In this document: positions 53,670-63,027 of the stretch, in pieces
Position numbering within the stretch: the stretch's first letter is position 1
Layout of the letters: the number at the start of each line of letters is the position of its first letter
The notes under the pieces: model-generated
What the model saw: the letters and a program-made list of their open reading frames with translations, nothing else
Database searches by the model: none
Told to the model about the DNA's origin: nothing
Program-made: the position numbers and the translations under genes
Source of the DNA: Microvenator marinus
GTDB lineage: Bacteria > Myxococcota_A > Bradymonadia > Bradymonadales > Bradymonadaceae
Assembly (NCBI RefSeq): GCF_007993755.1
Contig: NZ_CP042467.1
Span: 3,310,001-3,374,000, forward strand
Direction of reading: 5' to 3'
DNA length: 64,000 nucleotides

Positions 53670-55598
53670 TTAAGGGGCGCAGACGGCTGCGGTTTGGCTA
53701 ATCGGGGTACAGGTCAGGCCCGACGGACACATGGGGTCTTGCGCATCGCAAAGAGGCAGACACGCCTGTGTGCCTTCAGCGTTGACAGGAACACACGCGA
53801 AGTTCGAGTCCTGGCATGTCGCAAACGGAGGAGCGACTGGCAGACCACCGCAGAGCGTCACCCAGAGTCCTGCCGTTGGGCTAAGGAACTGGAACGCGCG
53901 ATAAGGAGCGAGGTCGTAGGTATTCGTGTTCGGATTCAAGAATGCCGTGAACCCGAGATATCCTGAGCGAATATCGCCATTGCTGTCGAAGTCGACTTCA
54001 CCGCTGACCCCTCGGAAGTCGATGGTATTTCCTGCCTGCAGGATCGCCTTCGCGGTATTGAAGTAGTCGGCATCATCGCCGTACGAAACCTTGGTGCCGT
54101 CTTTATCCGCGATCGAAGGCATCGCGGCCGCGATATTGGCCCCGGTGAGCGCCTCGCCCGCAGGAACCGCGCCCATCGCCAAAAGAACAGACATCGTCGC
54201 ATCGTAGGTGATGGTCGAGATCGTGGTCGGCGGAGTGCCTGGGTACTCCTGCTCGAAGCGCGCAAGGTACACGGGGTAATTCAAGGTATCGAAAATATTC
54301 GGACCGATTGCCGTCACGGTCTGGTTGTCTGTGAGGGCGCCATTCGAGGCTAGGCCGATGGTGGCGAGACCAGGCGCACCACCGTGTGAAACGATGGTTT
54401 GAATCGGGCCTGCTTCACCGAAATAACCGGAAAGGATTGCCGAGACTTCGGTCGTTCCGAGTCCGAGGATAAGGTTCGGATTCGGGAACTGACTAAGCGC
54501 CGTGCTCACGGCCGCAGCCACTGCCTGGCCGCGCTCCTCCTGAGAAAGTGGCGCGAAGTCTGGGTACGAGACGTAGTACACGTTCGATGCGCCCACGATG
54601 GTGCTAAGGTTCGAGCCACCACCGGAGAGCTGGCCCGAGAGTCCCTGTCCATACGCATCATCTTTTACGAAGACGAGAATACGCCGAGGCTGCTGAGCGT
54701 GAAGTTCACGCACGCGCTCAAAGAACGCTCGAGCTTGGAGCACGTCAGACGGAATGGTTCTGAACACGAGACCGTCGTCGATAAGCGTAGTCAAACTAGG
54801 GACGCTAGCCGTAGGCAGCATCATCATGACGCCTGCGTCTTTCGCCACGTTATTGAACACACTTAGGCCAGCTTCAGAGAAGATGGGGCCCACAATCGCC
54901 GGCGTCTTCAACTCGTCAATAAGGAACCGTGCGCCGGCTCGTGCGATGGAGTTCTGACCCTCGTCATCACACACAACCAATACAACGTTGGTGCCGTCCG
55001 GAAGACCGCCGGTGCGGTTCACCTCTTTGACAGCTAGTCGAATCGCCTGCTCAAGCGGCGGGCCGATATCCACGAAATTGGTCTTCGGAAGGATGGAGCC
55101 AAGCACGATCGTTCGGGTGGCTTCGAGCTCATCGCCCACGATCACAGGCGCACAATTGGGAGACTCAAGCGTCTGGCAGAAGCCTTCGATACAGAGGTTA
55201 TCGCCCTCGAGGTCTGCACACTCGACGTTCTGAGTACAGGCCTGTCGGTTGTCCATATCGTCCGGCATATCCGGCTCAGGCATATCCGGCTCAGTCATGT
55301 CCTCGCCCATATCGTTTTCAGTCATGTCTGGCTCGCCCATATCCGATACCGGGTTGGGGTCCACACATTGGTTCGCCGAGCAGGTGTTACGTACGGGATC
55401 GGTGCAATCGGCGGACGTCCGGCACTCAATGCCGGTAATCGGCACACATTCTTCGCTCACACACTGAAGAAGTTCGCCGGATTGCTCGAGGGCTTCACAA
55501 TCGCCGTCGGTTTTGCACTCGGCAAAGTCGTAGCGCAAGCTGCATCCCGAGAGGGCAATAAGGCCCAACAAGAGACTAATTTTTACTAAGCTCGTCAT
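53670..55598 (-). CDS. Branched-chain-amino-acid-type ligand-binding lipoprotein with Asp-Met spacer
   Basis: The 642-aa precursor has a lipobox IALSGC, two short CxxDxDC-type Cys motifs, a spacer with repeated Asp-Met-Pro/Glu, and a receptor-family ligand-binding fold (VLGSILPKTNFVDIGPPLEQAIRLAVKEVN ... VGPIFSEA). The C-terminus has further Cys pairs. It resembles LivJ-like periplasmic-binding proteins, but no ABC permease or ATPase genes are near, so a sensor role is possible. ATG at 55598 has ACGAGGAA upstream and gives a signal peptide; the longer frame does not. It follows the TPR gene by 14 bp. Confidence 0.82.
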   Translation of the reverse strand: MTSLVKISLLLGLIALSGCSLRYDFAECKTDGDCEALEQSGELLQCVSEECVPITGIECRTSADCTDPVRNTCSANQCVDPNPVSDMGEPDMTENDMGEDMTEPDMPEPDMPDDMDNRQACTQNVECADLEGDNLCIEGFCQTLESPNCAPVIVGDELEATRTIVLGSILPKTNFVDIGPPLEQAIRLAVKEVNRTGGLPDGTNVVLVVCDDEGQNSIARAGARFLIDELKTPAIVGPIFSEAGLSVFNNVAKDAGVMMMLPTASVPSLTTLIDDGLVFRTIPSDVLQARAFFERVRELHAQQPRRILVFVKDDAYGQGLSGQLSGGGSNLSTIVGASNVYYVSYPDFAPLSQEERGQAVAAAVSTALSQFPNPNLILGLGTTEVSAILSGYFGEAGPIQTIVSHGGAPGLATIGLASNGALTDNQTVTAIGPNIFDTLNYPVYLARFEQEYPGTPPTTISTITYDATMSVLLAMGAVPAGEALTGANIAAAMPSIADKDGTKVSYGDDADYFNTAKAILQAGNTIDFRGVSGEVDFDSNGDIRSGYLGFTAFLNPNTNTYDLAPYRAFQFLSPTAGLWVTLCGGLPVAPPFATCQDSNFACVPVNAEGTQACLPLCDAQDPMCPSGLTCTPISQTAAVCAP

Positions 55599-55612
55599 GT
55601 GTTTCCTCGTAA

Positions 55613-56353
55613 TCAATAGGTCAGTGAGAGGCCGAGGCCTGCTTCGTGTTGACCCACATATGGGGCGATTGCAACGCCGCCTTCACTGGGTTTCGCTGTA
55701 AAGAATAGGACCGTGCCAACACCCGCGGCGATAATCCCCGAGATGAGCAAGCTGTCCGAGACGATTGAAAACGTGGACCCGGAGTCTGCCGCATCCCGCC
55801 GCTCTTGGAGTGTGGTTGCGTTCTCAAACGTGTCGTATTCGCCAGAGGCTAAGAAACCGAACGCGAGTGAGCCACCAAGGAGAACCGCGCTGCTGCCGAG
55901 CACGATGTACGACACGGTACGATCAGGCTCTCCAGCGGGTGCTGCCGGCGGTGGGGTGGTCTGAGCATTCTCTTCGGTTGCCTCTTCTTCCTCGAGTTCG
56001 AGCACGCCTTTGATCGTCTTGATGCGCTCGAGCGCGTCGGCACGCGATTCTTGCTCAACATTTGGCGACTTCACGAAGCGCTCAAAGTACTCAAGGGCAT
56101 TCTCTAATTGCCCGGCCTGCTCGTAGATGCGGCCGACGTTATAAAGAATGTTGGAGATCGGACGAATTTGATACGCATCGATGAAGGCTTGCGCGGCGGC
56201 GCTATAATCGCCTTCCTCGTATTTCTTATTACCGAGGTCGGTCAATTCCTTGAACCGCTCAACTTGTTCCTCGCTCAATTCTTGAGCGACCACCCCTTGC
56301 AGGGGCGCTGCAGCCATCAATGCGACTAGAAGACACGAAATCACGCGTTGCAT
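55613..56353 (-). CDS. Exported TPR protein with C-terminal membrane segments
   Basis: The 246-aa precursor has a signal peptide ending QGVVAQ, TPR-like helices (residues about 30-120), an acidic/Pro linker and two hydrophobic helices near 148-168 and 198-225. GAGAAGG precedes ATG 56353. It should be periplasmic or membrane bound and offers a protein-binding platform. It is the first of three minus-strand genes with 13- to 14-bp gaps. Confidence 0.75.
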   Translation of the reverse strand: MQRVISCLLVALMAAAPLQGVVAQELSEEQVERFKELTDLGNKKYEEGDYSAAAQAFIDAYQIRPISNILYNVGRIYEQAGQLENALEYFERFVKSPNVEQESRADALERIKTIKGVLELEEEEATEENAQTTPPPAAPAGEPDRTVSYIVLGSSAVLLGGSLAFGFLASGEYDTFENATTLQERRDAADSGSTFSIVSDSLLISGIIAAGVGTVLFFTAKPSEGGVAIAPYVGQHEAGLGLSLTY

Positions 56354-56434
56354 GAGTAACCTTCTCTTTGCTGTGTTGTGACAAAATCTTGTCACGAATC
56401 TAGAACGAACTCACTTACGATGCAACTGATCGCG

Positions 56435-57295
56435 TCACTCGTCGAGAAAATCGAACTCATTCTCTCGATGAAAGCCAAGGAATGGATCCGAGAGCTTATG
56501 GTCGGGAATCTCAAACGTGTGCGGATATAGCGGCGCACCGCCGTCCACTGAGAGACATTCGCCTGTAATAAAGGATGCAGCGGGACTCAAAAGAAAGCAC
56601 ACCGCCGCGCTGACTTCCGCCTCGCGTCCAAGGCGTTTGAGAGGCACAGACTTCTTGAGATCCGGGATCGTGGCCTTGACGTAGTCTGGATAGGTATCCA
56701 TGCCGCTCGACGCGATCCACCCTGGCGCTACCGCGTTGACCCGAACCCCGCAGCCTGCCCATTCCACAGCCGCAGTTTTCGTGAAGTTGACCATGCCTGC
56801 CCGAGCTGCCCCGCTATGACCCATGCCAGGCATGCCGCGCCACATATCGGCGACGATATTGACGATGGCGCCGCCGTGCTCGTTCATCCATTGGGTATAA
56901 ACCTCCCGGCTCATCAAGAATCCGCCGGTAAGGTTTGTGGCCACGACCGCGTCCCAGCCCTTCTTGGTGGTATAGGCGAGCGGCGCGGGGAATTGGCCGC
57001 CGGCGTTGTTGACCAGAAAGTCTATGCGTTTTTGATCTTCTAAGATCTGGCTGACGGCGGCTTTGACCCCTTCTTCGTCGCGGATATCCACCGAATACCA
57101 GCTCGCCTGGCCGCCATCTTCCTCAATCTCGGCCTGGACCGTCTTGAGCTTGTCTTCCTTTCGGCCGATCAGGACAACGTGTGCTCCAAGGCTTGCGAGC
57201 TCGTGGCTAATGCATCGTCCAATTCCGGAGCCGCCGCCGGTCACGACGGCAACGCGGTTTTCGAAAATACCCGATTTGAAGATTGAATCGTACAT
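56435..57295 (-). CDS. Short-chain dehydrogenase, peroxisomal trans-2-enoyl-CoA reductase (PECR)-like
   Basis: The 286-aa protein has the NADP(H)-binding TGGGSGIG and VNNAGG motifs, and a C-terminal FLLSPAASFITGE like PECR and 2,4-dienoyl-CoA reductases. The usual YxxxK catalytic pair is HSGAAR, as in PECR, so the missing Tyr and Lys are a family trait and not decay. It should reduce enoyl-CoA esters in fatty-acid metabolism. It is divergent from the propeller operon, 99 bp apart. Confidence 0.88.
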   Translation of the reverse strand: MYDSIFKSGIFENRVAVVTGGGSGIGRCISHELASLGAHVVLIGRKEDKLKTVQAEIEEDGGQASWYSVDIRDEEGVKAAVSQILEDQKRIDFLVNNAGGQFPAPLAYTTKKGWDAVVATNLTGGFLMSREVYTQWMNEHGGAIVNIVADMWRGMPGMGHSGAARAGMVNFTKTAAVEWAGCGVRVNAVAPGWIASSGMDTYPDYVKATIPDLKKSVPLKRLGREAEVSAAVCFLLSPAASFITGECLSVDGGAPLYPHTFEIPDHKLSDPFLGFHRENEFDFLDE

Positions 57296-57394
57296 ACTCA
57301 GTGGCCTTTGTGATTTCTGTTAATGCGCTTGTACAACTTTTGGCCCACATATTGCTTCATAGTCAATCAACTTTATTTGCCCGGTGAGTTTCAA

Positions 57395-59062
57395 ATGATG
57401 AATAGACGATTGAATTACCTATTCGGTGCGATGTTGCTCGGATTGGCGGCCTGCGGGGATGACTCGAGTCTCACCGAGGCCAATGTTGGTGGAGGAGACT
57501 ACTCGCCCAGTCCTGGCGAGGGAAACAACACGACCGACTTCGACTCAGGGTTCAGCAACACCAACAACGACGGGGAAGAGCCGTTCATCCCCGAAGAGGA
57601 GGTTTTCCTCGTCAGACAACTCGCGACCACTGACAATTATGTCTTTATCCCGAACTCCTCGGAGCTCGCGAACACGGTCGCACGCGTGGACGCCAACACG
57701 CTCGAGGTGCAGCCAATTAGGGTTGGGCTCAGTCCCACCGAAATTGCAGCGACTCAGATTTCTGAGGTTGGGGCTGTGGCCTACGTCCTCTGCGAAGGAA
57801 ATCACACCATTTCGATCATCCGCGCTGACCTTCCCGCCCGCACAGGGACTGGCCTTGGGGATGTTCGGCCGCTCCGCGTACCCGCCGAGGTCAACGCCCT
57901 GAGGCTCGCCCCAGACGGAAAGCACGCACTGGCATTCATCGACCCGACCCTTCCGTTCTCCGGTAACGCGATCGCTTCGCTTCAGGTGCTCTCGCTCGTT
58001 CGGCTAGCCGACACTCCCGGCGAGGATCAGGTCTTCAATCTCTCGGTGACCCGGCTCATTCGCGATATCGAGTTCACGAATACAGGTGAGGCATTCCTCG
58101 TGGGTCAGGAAGGCGTGAACAGGATCAAGCTCGCTGAGGTCACCGGTGATACGTTGATTCCTCGGCTCGATCTCGGGCTCGACACCTCGCTCTTCCCACC
58201 CACAGACTTTGAGGTGGAGGTAGACCCTGAAGGCACCTATCTCGTGGCCCGAAGCTCGAGTTTTGCAGGCGTGGCCGTCTTTGGCCTTGATGAAAATGGC
58301 GTCACCTCACGCCGTATCATCGAGCTTTCCGGCATCCCAACCGATATCGATCTCGTTCAAGGCGCGACCGACCAGATCCTGATTACTATTCGCGATCAGA
58401 ACGAAATCGCGGTCGTCGCCGTGGATGACGCGCTCGAGACCCCCGAAGAAGAAGCTGTAGCCGTGAGTATCTACGCCGTGGGCGAGGAAGCGGGGCTCGC
58501 CCTGCTCACGCCTAATCAGGAGCAGGCCGTGCTCTACTCTACGCTGCCGCTTCTGCCGACGCTTTCGGTCTTCAATTTTGCGACCCAAACGCTCGAGTCG
58601 TGGGGGCTTAGAAATCAGATCGCCTCGGTGGTGACCTCGCCCGACAGCCAGAATGTGGTGGTGGTGCATAAGAGGCAGACCGAGATACGCCCAGGGATTG
58701 ACGGCGCCTTTCAAAATTCTGAGGGGCTGACGCTCGTGAATCTGGCCACAGGCTACCGACGCCCGATCTTTTTGCAGGCTGAGCCGCTCGACGTGATCAT
58801 GACGCCTGGCGAAGACACGACGCTTGTTTATGTGATGTTGGCGTCGAGCTCAGACTCGCGCCGCGGCGTGATGCGCCTCGATCTCGAGACCTTCCGCTCG
58901 GACTTTGTGGCGCTCCCCGCTCAGCCAAACAGGCTCGGGCGCGTGGGTGACAAGGTCTTTGTGAGCCAGGAGTCCGAAGACGGCAGGATCACCTTCTTTG
59001 ATATCGAGACGAATTCACAACGTACGATTAGTGGATACGAACTAAACGCGGGGATCGAATGA
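57395..59062 (+). CDS. Beta-propeller-type lipoprotein, first of three paralogues
   Basis: The 555-aa precursor has a signal ending LLGLAAC and an Asn/Gly/Glu-rich spacer. Repeated segments such as NYVFIPNSSELANTVARVD and EVGAVAYVLCEGNHTISII suggest a YVTN-type beta-propeller. It ends QRTISGYELNAGIE, shared with the next paralogue. ATG 57395 (or 57398) is preferred over 57323, which lies in the promoter gap and gives no signal. It overlaps the next gene by 4 nt. Confidence 0.8.
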   Translation: MMNRRLNYLFGAMLLGLAACGDDSSLTEANVGGGDYSPSPGEGNNTTDFDSGFSNTNNDGEEPFIPEEEVFLVRQLATTDNYVFIPNSSELANTVARVDANTLEVQPIRVGLSPTEIAATQISEVGAVAYVLCEGNHTISIIRADLPARTGTGLGDVRPLRVPAEVNALRLAPDGKHALAFIDPTLPFSGNAIASLQVLSLVRLADTPGEDQVFNLSVTRLIRDIEFTNTGEAFLVGQEGVNRIKLAEVTGDTLIPRLDLGLDTSLFPPTDFEVEVDPEGTYLVARSSSFAGVAVFGLDENGVTSRRIIELSGIPTDIDLVQGATDQILITIRDQNEIAVVAVDDALETPEEEAVAVSIYAVGEEAGLALLTPNQEQAVLYSTLPLLPTLSVFNFATQTLESWGLRNQIASVVTSPDSQNVVVVHKRQTEIRPGIDGAFQNSEGLTLVNLATGYRRPIFLQAEPLDVIMTPGEDTTLVYVMLASSSDSRRGVMRLDLETFRSDFVALPAQPNRLGRVGDKVFVSQESEDGRITFFDIETNSQRTISGYELNAGIE

Positions 59063-60795
59063 TGAAATGGATGCTAATAGGCGCTCTGGGTCTGACTTTG
59101 GCGTGCGCCGGCTCGGATGCTGATTTTAAAGACGGGTCGAGCGATAACGATAACAGTTTCAACAATCCCAATAACCCCAATCAGGGGCCGAATGAGCCGA
59201 ACAACCCTCCGCCCGAGGAAGAAGACGAGTTTGAGTTCTCGAGTCCGGCCGTGGCCGGAGACCGAATCTTCGTGGCGAACGAAACGCTCAATGCGGTGGC
59301 CGTGATCGATAGCGAGTCGCTGCGGATTTCTTCGGTGCCTGTGGGCTTTAAGCCCACCGTGGTCGCCGGAGCCGAGAGCAATATCTTCGTGCTCAACGAG
59401 GGTTCGAGCACCGTGACGCGCATCGACCCAGAGACGCTCAAGACCCAGACATTCAGCGTGATGCGGCGCGCGAATGACCTCGTGGTTTCTCCGGACGGAA
59501 GCACGGCTTTCTCGTGGTTTAACGCCACGAAACCCGCAGCAAATCTTAGCGGTCAGGCCGATCTCTCCGCGGTCAGCATCATCACTGCAGATGCGAGCTA
59601 CCAACTCGCGGTAGGCTTTGACGTACGTGAAGTCCGATTTAGCGAAAACGGCGAGTTCGCGCTCATCATAAGTGCGGACGGCATCTCGCGGATCCGCGTG
59701 ACGGATATCACGGGGGACGCAATCGTTCCGCCGGTAAGTCTCGGTTCAGGTGAGGTTCGCGAGGTGCTGGTAGACGCCACGGGGCGTTGGGCGCTCGGCC
59801 GCCGGGTCGGGCTCAACGGCATGTTCATGGTGGATCTGGAGACCGGCGAGCTGACTGACCTGGAGCTCGGCCTGACGCCTAGCGATCTCGACTGGGTCGA
59901 CGCAAATCGCCTCCTGGCTACGTTTCGCAATGACTCGCTCGGAGGCCTGAACTCAACCGCCGCTCTAATCGCGATTCCCGAGGGCATCCAGGCCTTGGCC
60001 GAACTCGAACCCGTCATCCCACCCGACCCCGACATGGGTTCGGATATGGATGATATGGGCGATATGACTGATATGGATATGGGCACGGACCCGGATGCTG
60101 ATATGGCCGACATGCCTGCCGATATGGGCATGATGGTTCAGGTCGTGGAAGGTGTGGAGGTCTTGGACCTCGAGATCGACGGACTCGGCGCGGCCGAAGT
60201 CGCACCAGCTGGAAATCACGCCTTGATCTTCTCAACCATCGGCAGCGAAAGACGCGCAATTTTGCTGGACTTGGACACGCTTGAGCAACGCCCGCTGGCG
60301 TTTGAAAAGGGTGTTCGCGGCGCGGTTGCCGACTCGTTCGGCCGCACGTTTGTGGTCATTCATGACCGAGTCAACGAGCCGATTTTGCCCTCGATGACGC
60401 CGCTCGACCCCGAGTACATCGAGCGTTCATGGGCTGTTTCGCTGGTCAACGTGGCGGGCGCTGACAACCGGCTCGTGCTCACAAGCCATTACCCGGACCT
60501 CGCCACGCTCTGGTCCGACGAAGAAGGCCTGGTCAAGCTTTACATGACCTTCGGGCCCCAAGACGGCGAGCCGGTACTTGAGACGCATCAGGATCTCCTG
60601 GTGGCGAACCTCGAAACCTTTGCGACCTCCACCACTCGACTAGCCGGCGTCCCAGAAGGGCTCGGTGTGGTGAGCTCGGAGCGCCAAGTGTTTATTAGCC
60701 AGCGCCACCCTCAGGGGCGCATGACATTTATTGATGTGGACGATGAAAGTCGTCAAACAGTGACTGGATACCAACTCAACGCAGGGATTGATTGA
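59059..60795 (+). CDS. Beta-propeller-type lipoprotein, second paralogue, with internal Asp-Met tract
   Basis: The 578-aa precursor has a signal ending GLTLAC and an Asn/Pro-rich spacer. RIFVANETLNAVAVID and FVLNEGSSTVTRID are propeller blades. A 38-residue Asp/Met tract (DPDMGSDMDDMGDMTD...) around residues 317-355 lies as a loop in the middle of the protein, not at the N-terminus. It ends RQTVTGYQLNAGID. Both junctions overlap by 4 nt. Confidence 0.8.
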   Translation: MMKWMLIGALGLTLACAGSDADFKDGSSDNDNSFNNPNNPNQGPNEPNNPPPEEEDEFEFSSPAVAGDRIFVANETLNAVAVIDSESLRISSVPVGFKPTVVAGAESNIFVLNEGSSTVTRIDPETLKTQTFSVMRRANDLVVSPDGSTAFSWFNATKPAANLSGQADLSAVSIITADASYQLAVGFDVREVRFSENGEFALIISADGISRIRVTDITGDAIVPPVSLGSGEVREVLVDATGRWALGRRVGLNGMFMVDLETGELTDLELGLTPSDLDWVDANRLLATFRNDSLGGLNSTAALIAIPEGIQALAELEPVIPPDPDMGSDMDDMGDMTDMDMGTDPDADMADMPADMGMMVQVVEGVEVLDLEIDGLGAAEVAPAGNHALIFSTIGSERRAILLDLDTLEQRPLAFEKGVRGAVADSFGRTFVVIHDRVNEPILPSMTPLDPEYIERSWAVSLVNVAGADNRLVLTSHYPDLATLWSDEEGLVKLYMTFGPQDGEPVLETHQDLLVANLETFATSTTRLAGVPEGLGVVSSERQVFISQRHPQGRMTFIDVDDESRQTVTGYQLNAGID

Positions 60796-62357
60796 TGAAT
60801 ACTCGAAACAACTGTGGACGGGTACTAGTAGGAGCTGCCCTCCTCGCGTTAATGACGGCCTGCGGGCCAAGTGTGGACGACTCCCTGAATGAGGCGCGCT
60901 CGATAGTTGGGCCGCTCACCTTGGACGGACGCACGGCCTACGTGGATCAACAAAATGGCCATCTCTTTGTGCTCGACCCAACTCGGGATGAGGAGAAAGC
61001 GAGGCTCGATGTGGCGAAGTACGCGGCCGGGCAAAAGCCTGGCGCGGTGGCGACATCGGCCGACAAGACCAAGATCTACATCGTGGACGAAGAGGGCGAC
61101 AAACTCCTCATCGTCAACGCTGAAGACGGTCAGACGACCTCGGTTGAGCTCAAGGCCGACTACGACCGCATTGCCGTTGACCCCGAAGGTGAGTTTGTAG
61201 TGCTCAGCTTCTCGGGCGCCGATGCCACCAACGTGGTGGCGCGAAACCTCAATGAGGTCGGCGTGGTGGACCTTAGAGGAGCCGAGCCCGAGGCGTATTT
61301 TGTGACGCTCAGCACGCGCGCCAATAGCTTCGTGTTTGCGCCACCGTTTGAGCTGGACGGACAGGCGCAGCGCATGATGGCGGTGCTCGCCAATAACGAA
61401 GTCACGCTCTTCGACCTCCTTGCGGATAACGAAGACGACCGGCTCCGTGAGGTGCCTCTGACCGTGAGCGAGGCCGATCAGGTGCGTCGCCCGCGAAAGG
61501 CCATTTTTGACACGAACGACCCGACTAAAGTCGATCTCTACGTGCTCACTGAGGGCGCAGATATTTCACGAATGACCGCAAGATTGGCGGCCTCGGGACC
61601 GCGAAAACTCCTCGTCTCGACCGATAAGCTTACGGTCCCGGCGCCTAATGATTTTGCGCTCGTCCAGTATAACGAGACCACGCGCCTGGTCTCGATCAGC
61701 GCGACTCGGCCGGAGTTCACCCTTGTGGACACGGTCTCTGACGTCAGCGTGACCTTTGATCTGCCGATCATTGGCCCCGCAACGCGGCTGATTCCCTACG
61801 TCACGACCGTGACTGAGGACGAGGAAACTCGCGAGGAACTGCGCATCCTTGCGCATAACACGCAGAGCACCCTCTTGGCCGTGATCCGGCCTGAAACCGT
61901 GGCTCTGGATGGTGACGAGCCGACGCTCGGCCGCAGCGTGGAGGCCGTGAGACTTGAGCAGGTGCCCGAGCGCATCGAAGTCTCGTCGGGCGTGCCCGAC
62001 CAGGCCATCGTCTTCCATCAGTCGTCTGGCTTCTCCTTGCTGGACCTGCGCCGAAACAACGGCATCCCGATTCAGGGTGGCGCCATCAGGGACGTGCTCT
62101 TCGACGGAGTGTTCGCCTACGTGATCTACCGAACGCTCCCGAATCTCACGATTTTTGCGGACGACGGGCACCCGAACAACTTCGACCTGCCCGCAAACGG
62201 CACGAACGTATTCTTTGACGCCTCGGAAGAGGTCCTGCTCGTAGAGCATAGCGACCTACACGGCACCTTCACGGTGCTCAACGCCAACGAACCCACCGTG
62301 GAAAATGCGACTGTTTACGAGTCGATCTTCCTCCAAAATATCTTCGGAGGGCTTTGA
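60792..62357 (+). CDS. Beta-propeller-type lipoprotein, third paralogue
   Basis: The 521-aa precursor has a signal ending LMTACG with a lipobox-like Cys, then propeller-like blades (AYVDQQNGHLFVLDP, KIYIVDEEGDKLLIVNAED). It lacks the shared GY-x-LNAGI ending and ends instead in FLQNIFGGL. It overlaps the second paralogue by 4 nt; the outer-membrane-type gene begins one base after its stop. Confidence 0.78.
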   Translation: MMNTRNNCGRVLVGAALLALMTACGPSVDDSLNEARSIVGPLTLDGRTAYVDQQNGHLFVLDPTRDEEKARLDVAKYAAGQKPGAVATSADKTKIYIVDEEGDKLLIVNAEDGQTTSVELKADYDRIAVDPEGEFVVLSFSGADATNVVARNLNEVGVVDLRGAEPEAYFVTLSTRANSFVFAPPFELDGQAQRMMAVLANNEVTLFDLLADNEDDRLREVPLTVSEADQVRRPRKAIFDTNDPTKVDLYVLTEGADISRMTARLAASGPRKLLVSTDKLTVPAPNDFALVQYNETTRLVSISATRPEFTLVDTVSDVSVTFDLPIIGPATRLIPYVTTVTEDEETREELRILAHNTQSTLLAVIRPETVALDGDEPTLGRSVEAVRLEQVPERIEVSSGVPDQAIVFHQSSGFSLLDLRRNNGIPIQGGAIRDVLFDGVFAYVIYRTLPNLTIFADDGHPNNFDLPANGTNVFFDASEEVLLVEHSDLHGTFTVLNANEPTVENATVYESIFLQNIFGGL

Positions 62358-62358
62358 T

Positions 62359-63027
62359 ATGAATATGAATGTTTTGAAATGGATTCTGCCACTTTCGTTG
62401 ATGATTGCTGGGGATGCGATGGCACAAGACCAGAGCCTCTTCCTCGAACTACGCATGGGAGGCCAGGTCGCCGAAGACGCGTCCATGGACTTCATCACGG
62501 ACTCCAACGTGATTCCGATCACGTCGATCTCGGTTGGCGGCTCTATACCTACGCTTCCCGAGTTGCGCGCGGGCGTGATTTATCAGGGAAATGTGGAAGA
62601 GCGCGTGCCTTACCGGCTCACCGACCTGCAATTTGACTGGCAGCTTCAACAGGTAATGGCGTTTGCGGACTACGGCGTGGAGCTCTTCGGATTCTTGCGC
62701 CCGAGCGTGCGTGCAGGACTTGGTTACTCCAACCAATTTGTGGAAGTGGAGCTCAACCGAAGCCTCTACTCGGATTACGCGCACGACCTCGTCTACATGG
62801 CGACGGCCAATATCGATGCGTCTTTCACCATCCACCAAACGCCGAATTTTGCACTGCGTTTGGCAGGGCTTTTTGAGCTCGGCTGGCTTGGTCAGACGGC
62901 CGCTGAGTTTGACGAACTCGAGCGAGATAAGAACGACGAATGGGACCGCGTGCCTCCGACGTTGGGCGAGCTCAACATCAACGGTTTGCGCTGGTCGGTG
63001 GGCGTCGGGCTCGAAGCCGCGTTCTAG
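62359..63027 (+). CDS. Outer-membrane beta-barrel-type protein
   Basis: The 222-aa precursor has a signal peptide cut after GDAMA. The rest alternates hydrophobic and polar residues with many aromatic girdle residues and ends in a Phe (LEAAF), as in outer-membrane barrels with a BAM signal. GGAGG lies 8 nt before ATG 62359. It is the last gene of the four-gene propeller operon and converges with the GT51 gene with a 4-nt overlap. Confidence 0.72.
   Translation: MNMNVLKWILPLSLMIAGDAMAQDQSLFLELRMGGQVAEDASMDFITDSNVIPITSISVGGSIPTLPELRAGVIYQGNVEERVPYRLTDLQFDWQLQQVMAFADYGVELFGFLRPSVRAGLGYSNQFVEVELNRSLYSDYAHDLVYMATANIDASFTIHQTPNFALRLAGLFELGWLGQTAAEFDELERDKNDEWDRVPPTLGELNINGLRWSVGVGLEAAF

Noticed and set aside
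56435-57295. Short-chain dehydrogenase as a pseudogene because YxxxK is missing
   Set aside because: The HSGAAR form is normal in PECR-type reductases and the frame is intact.
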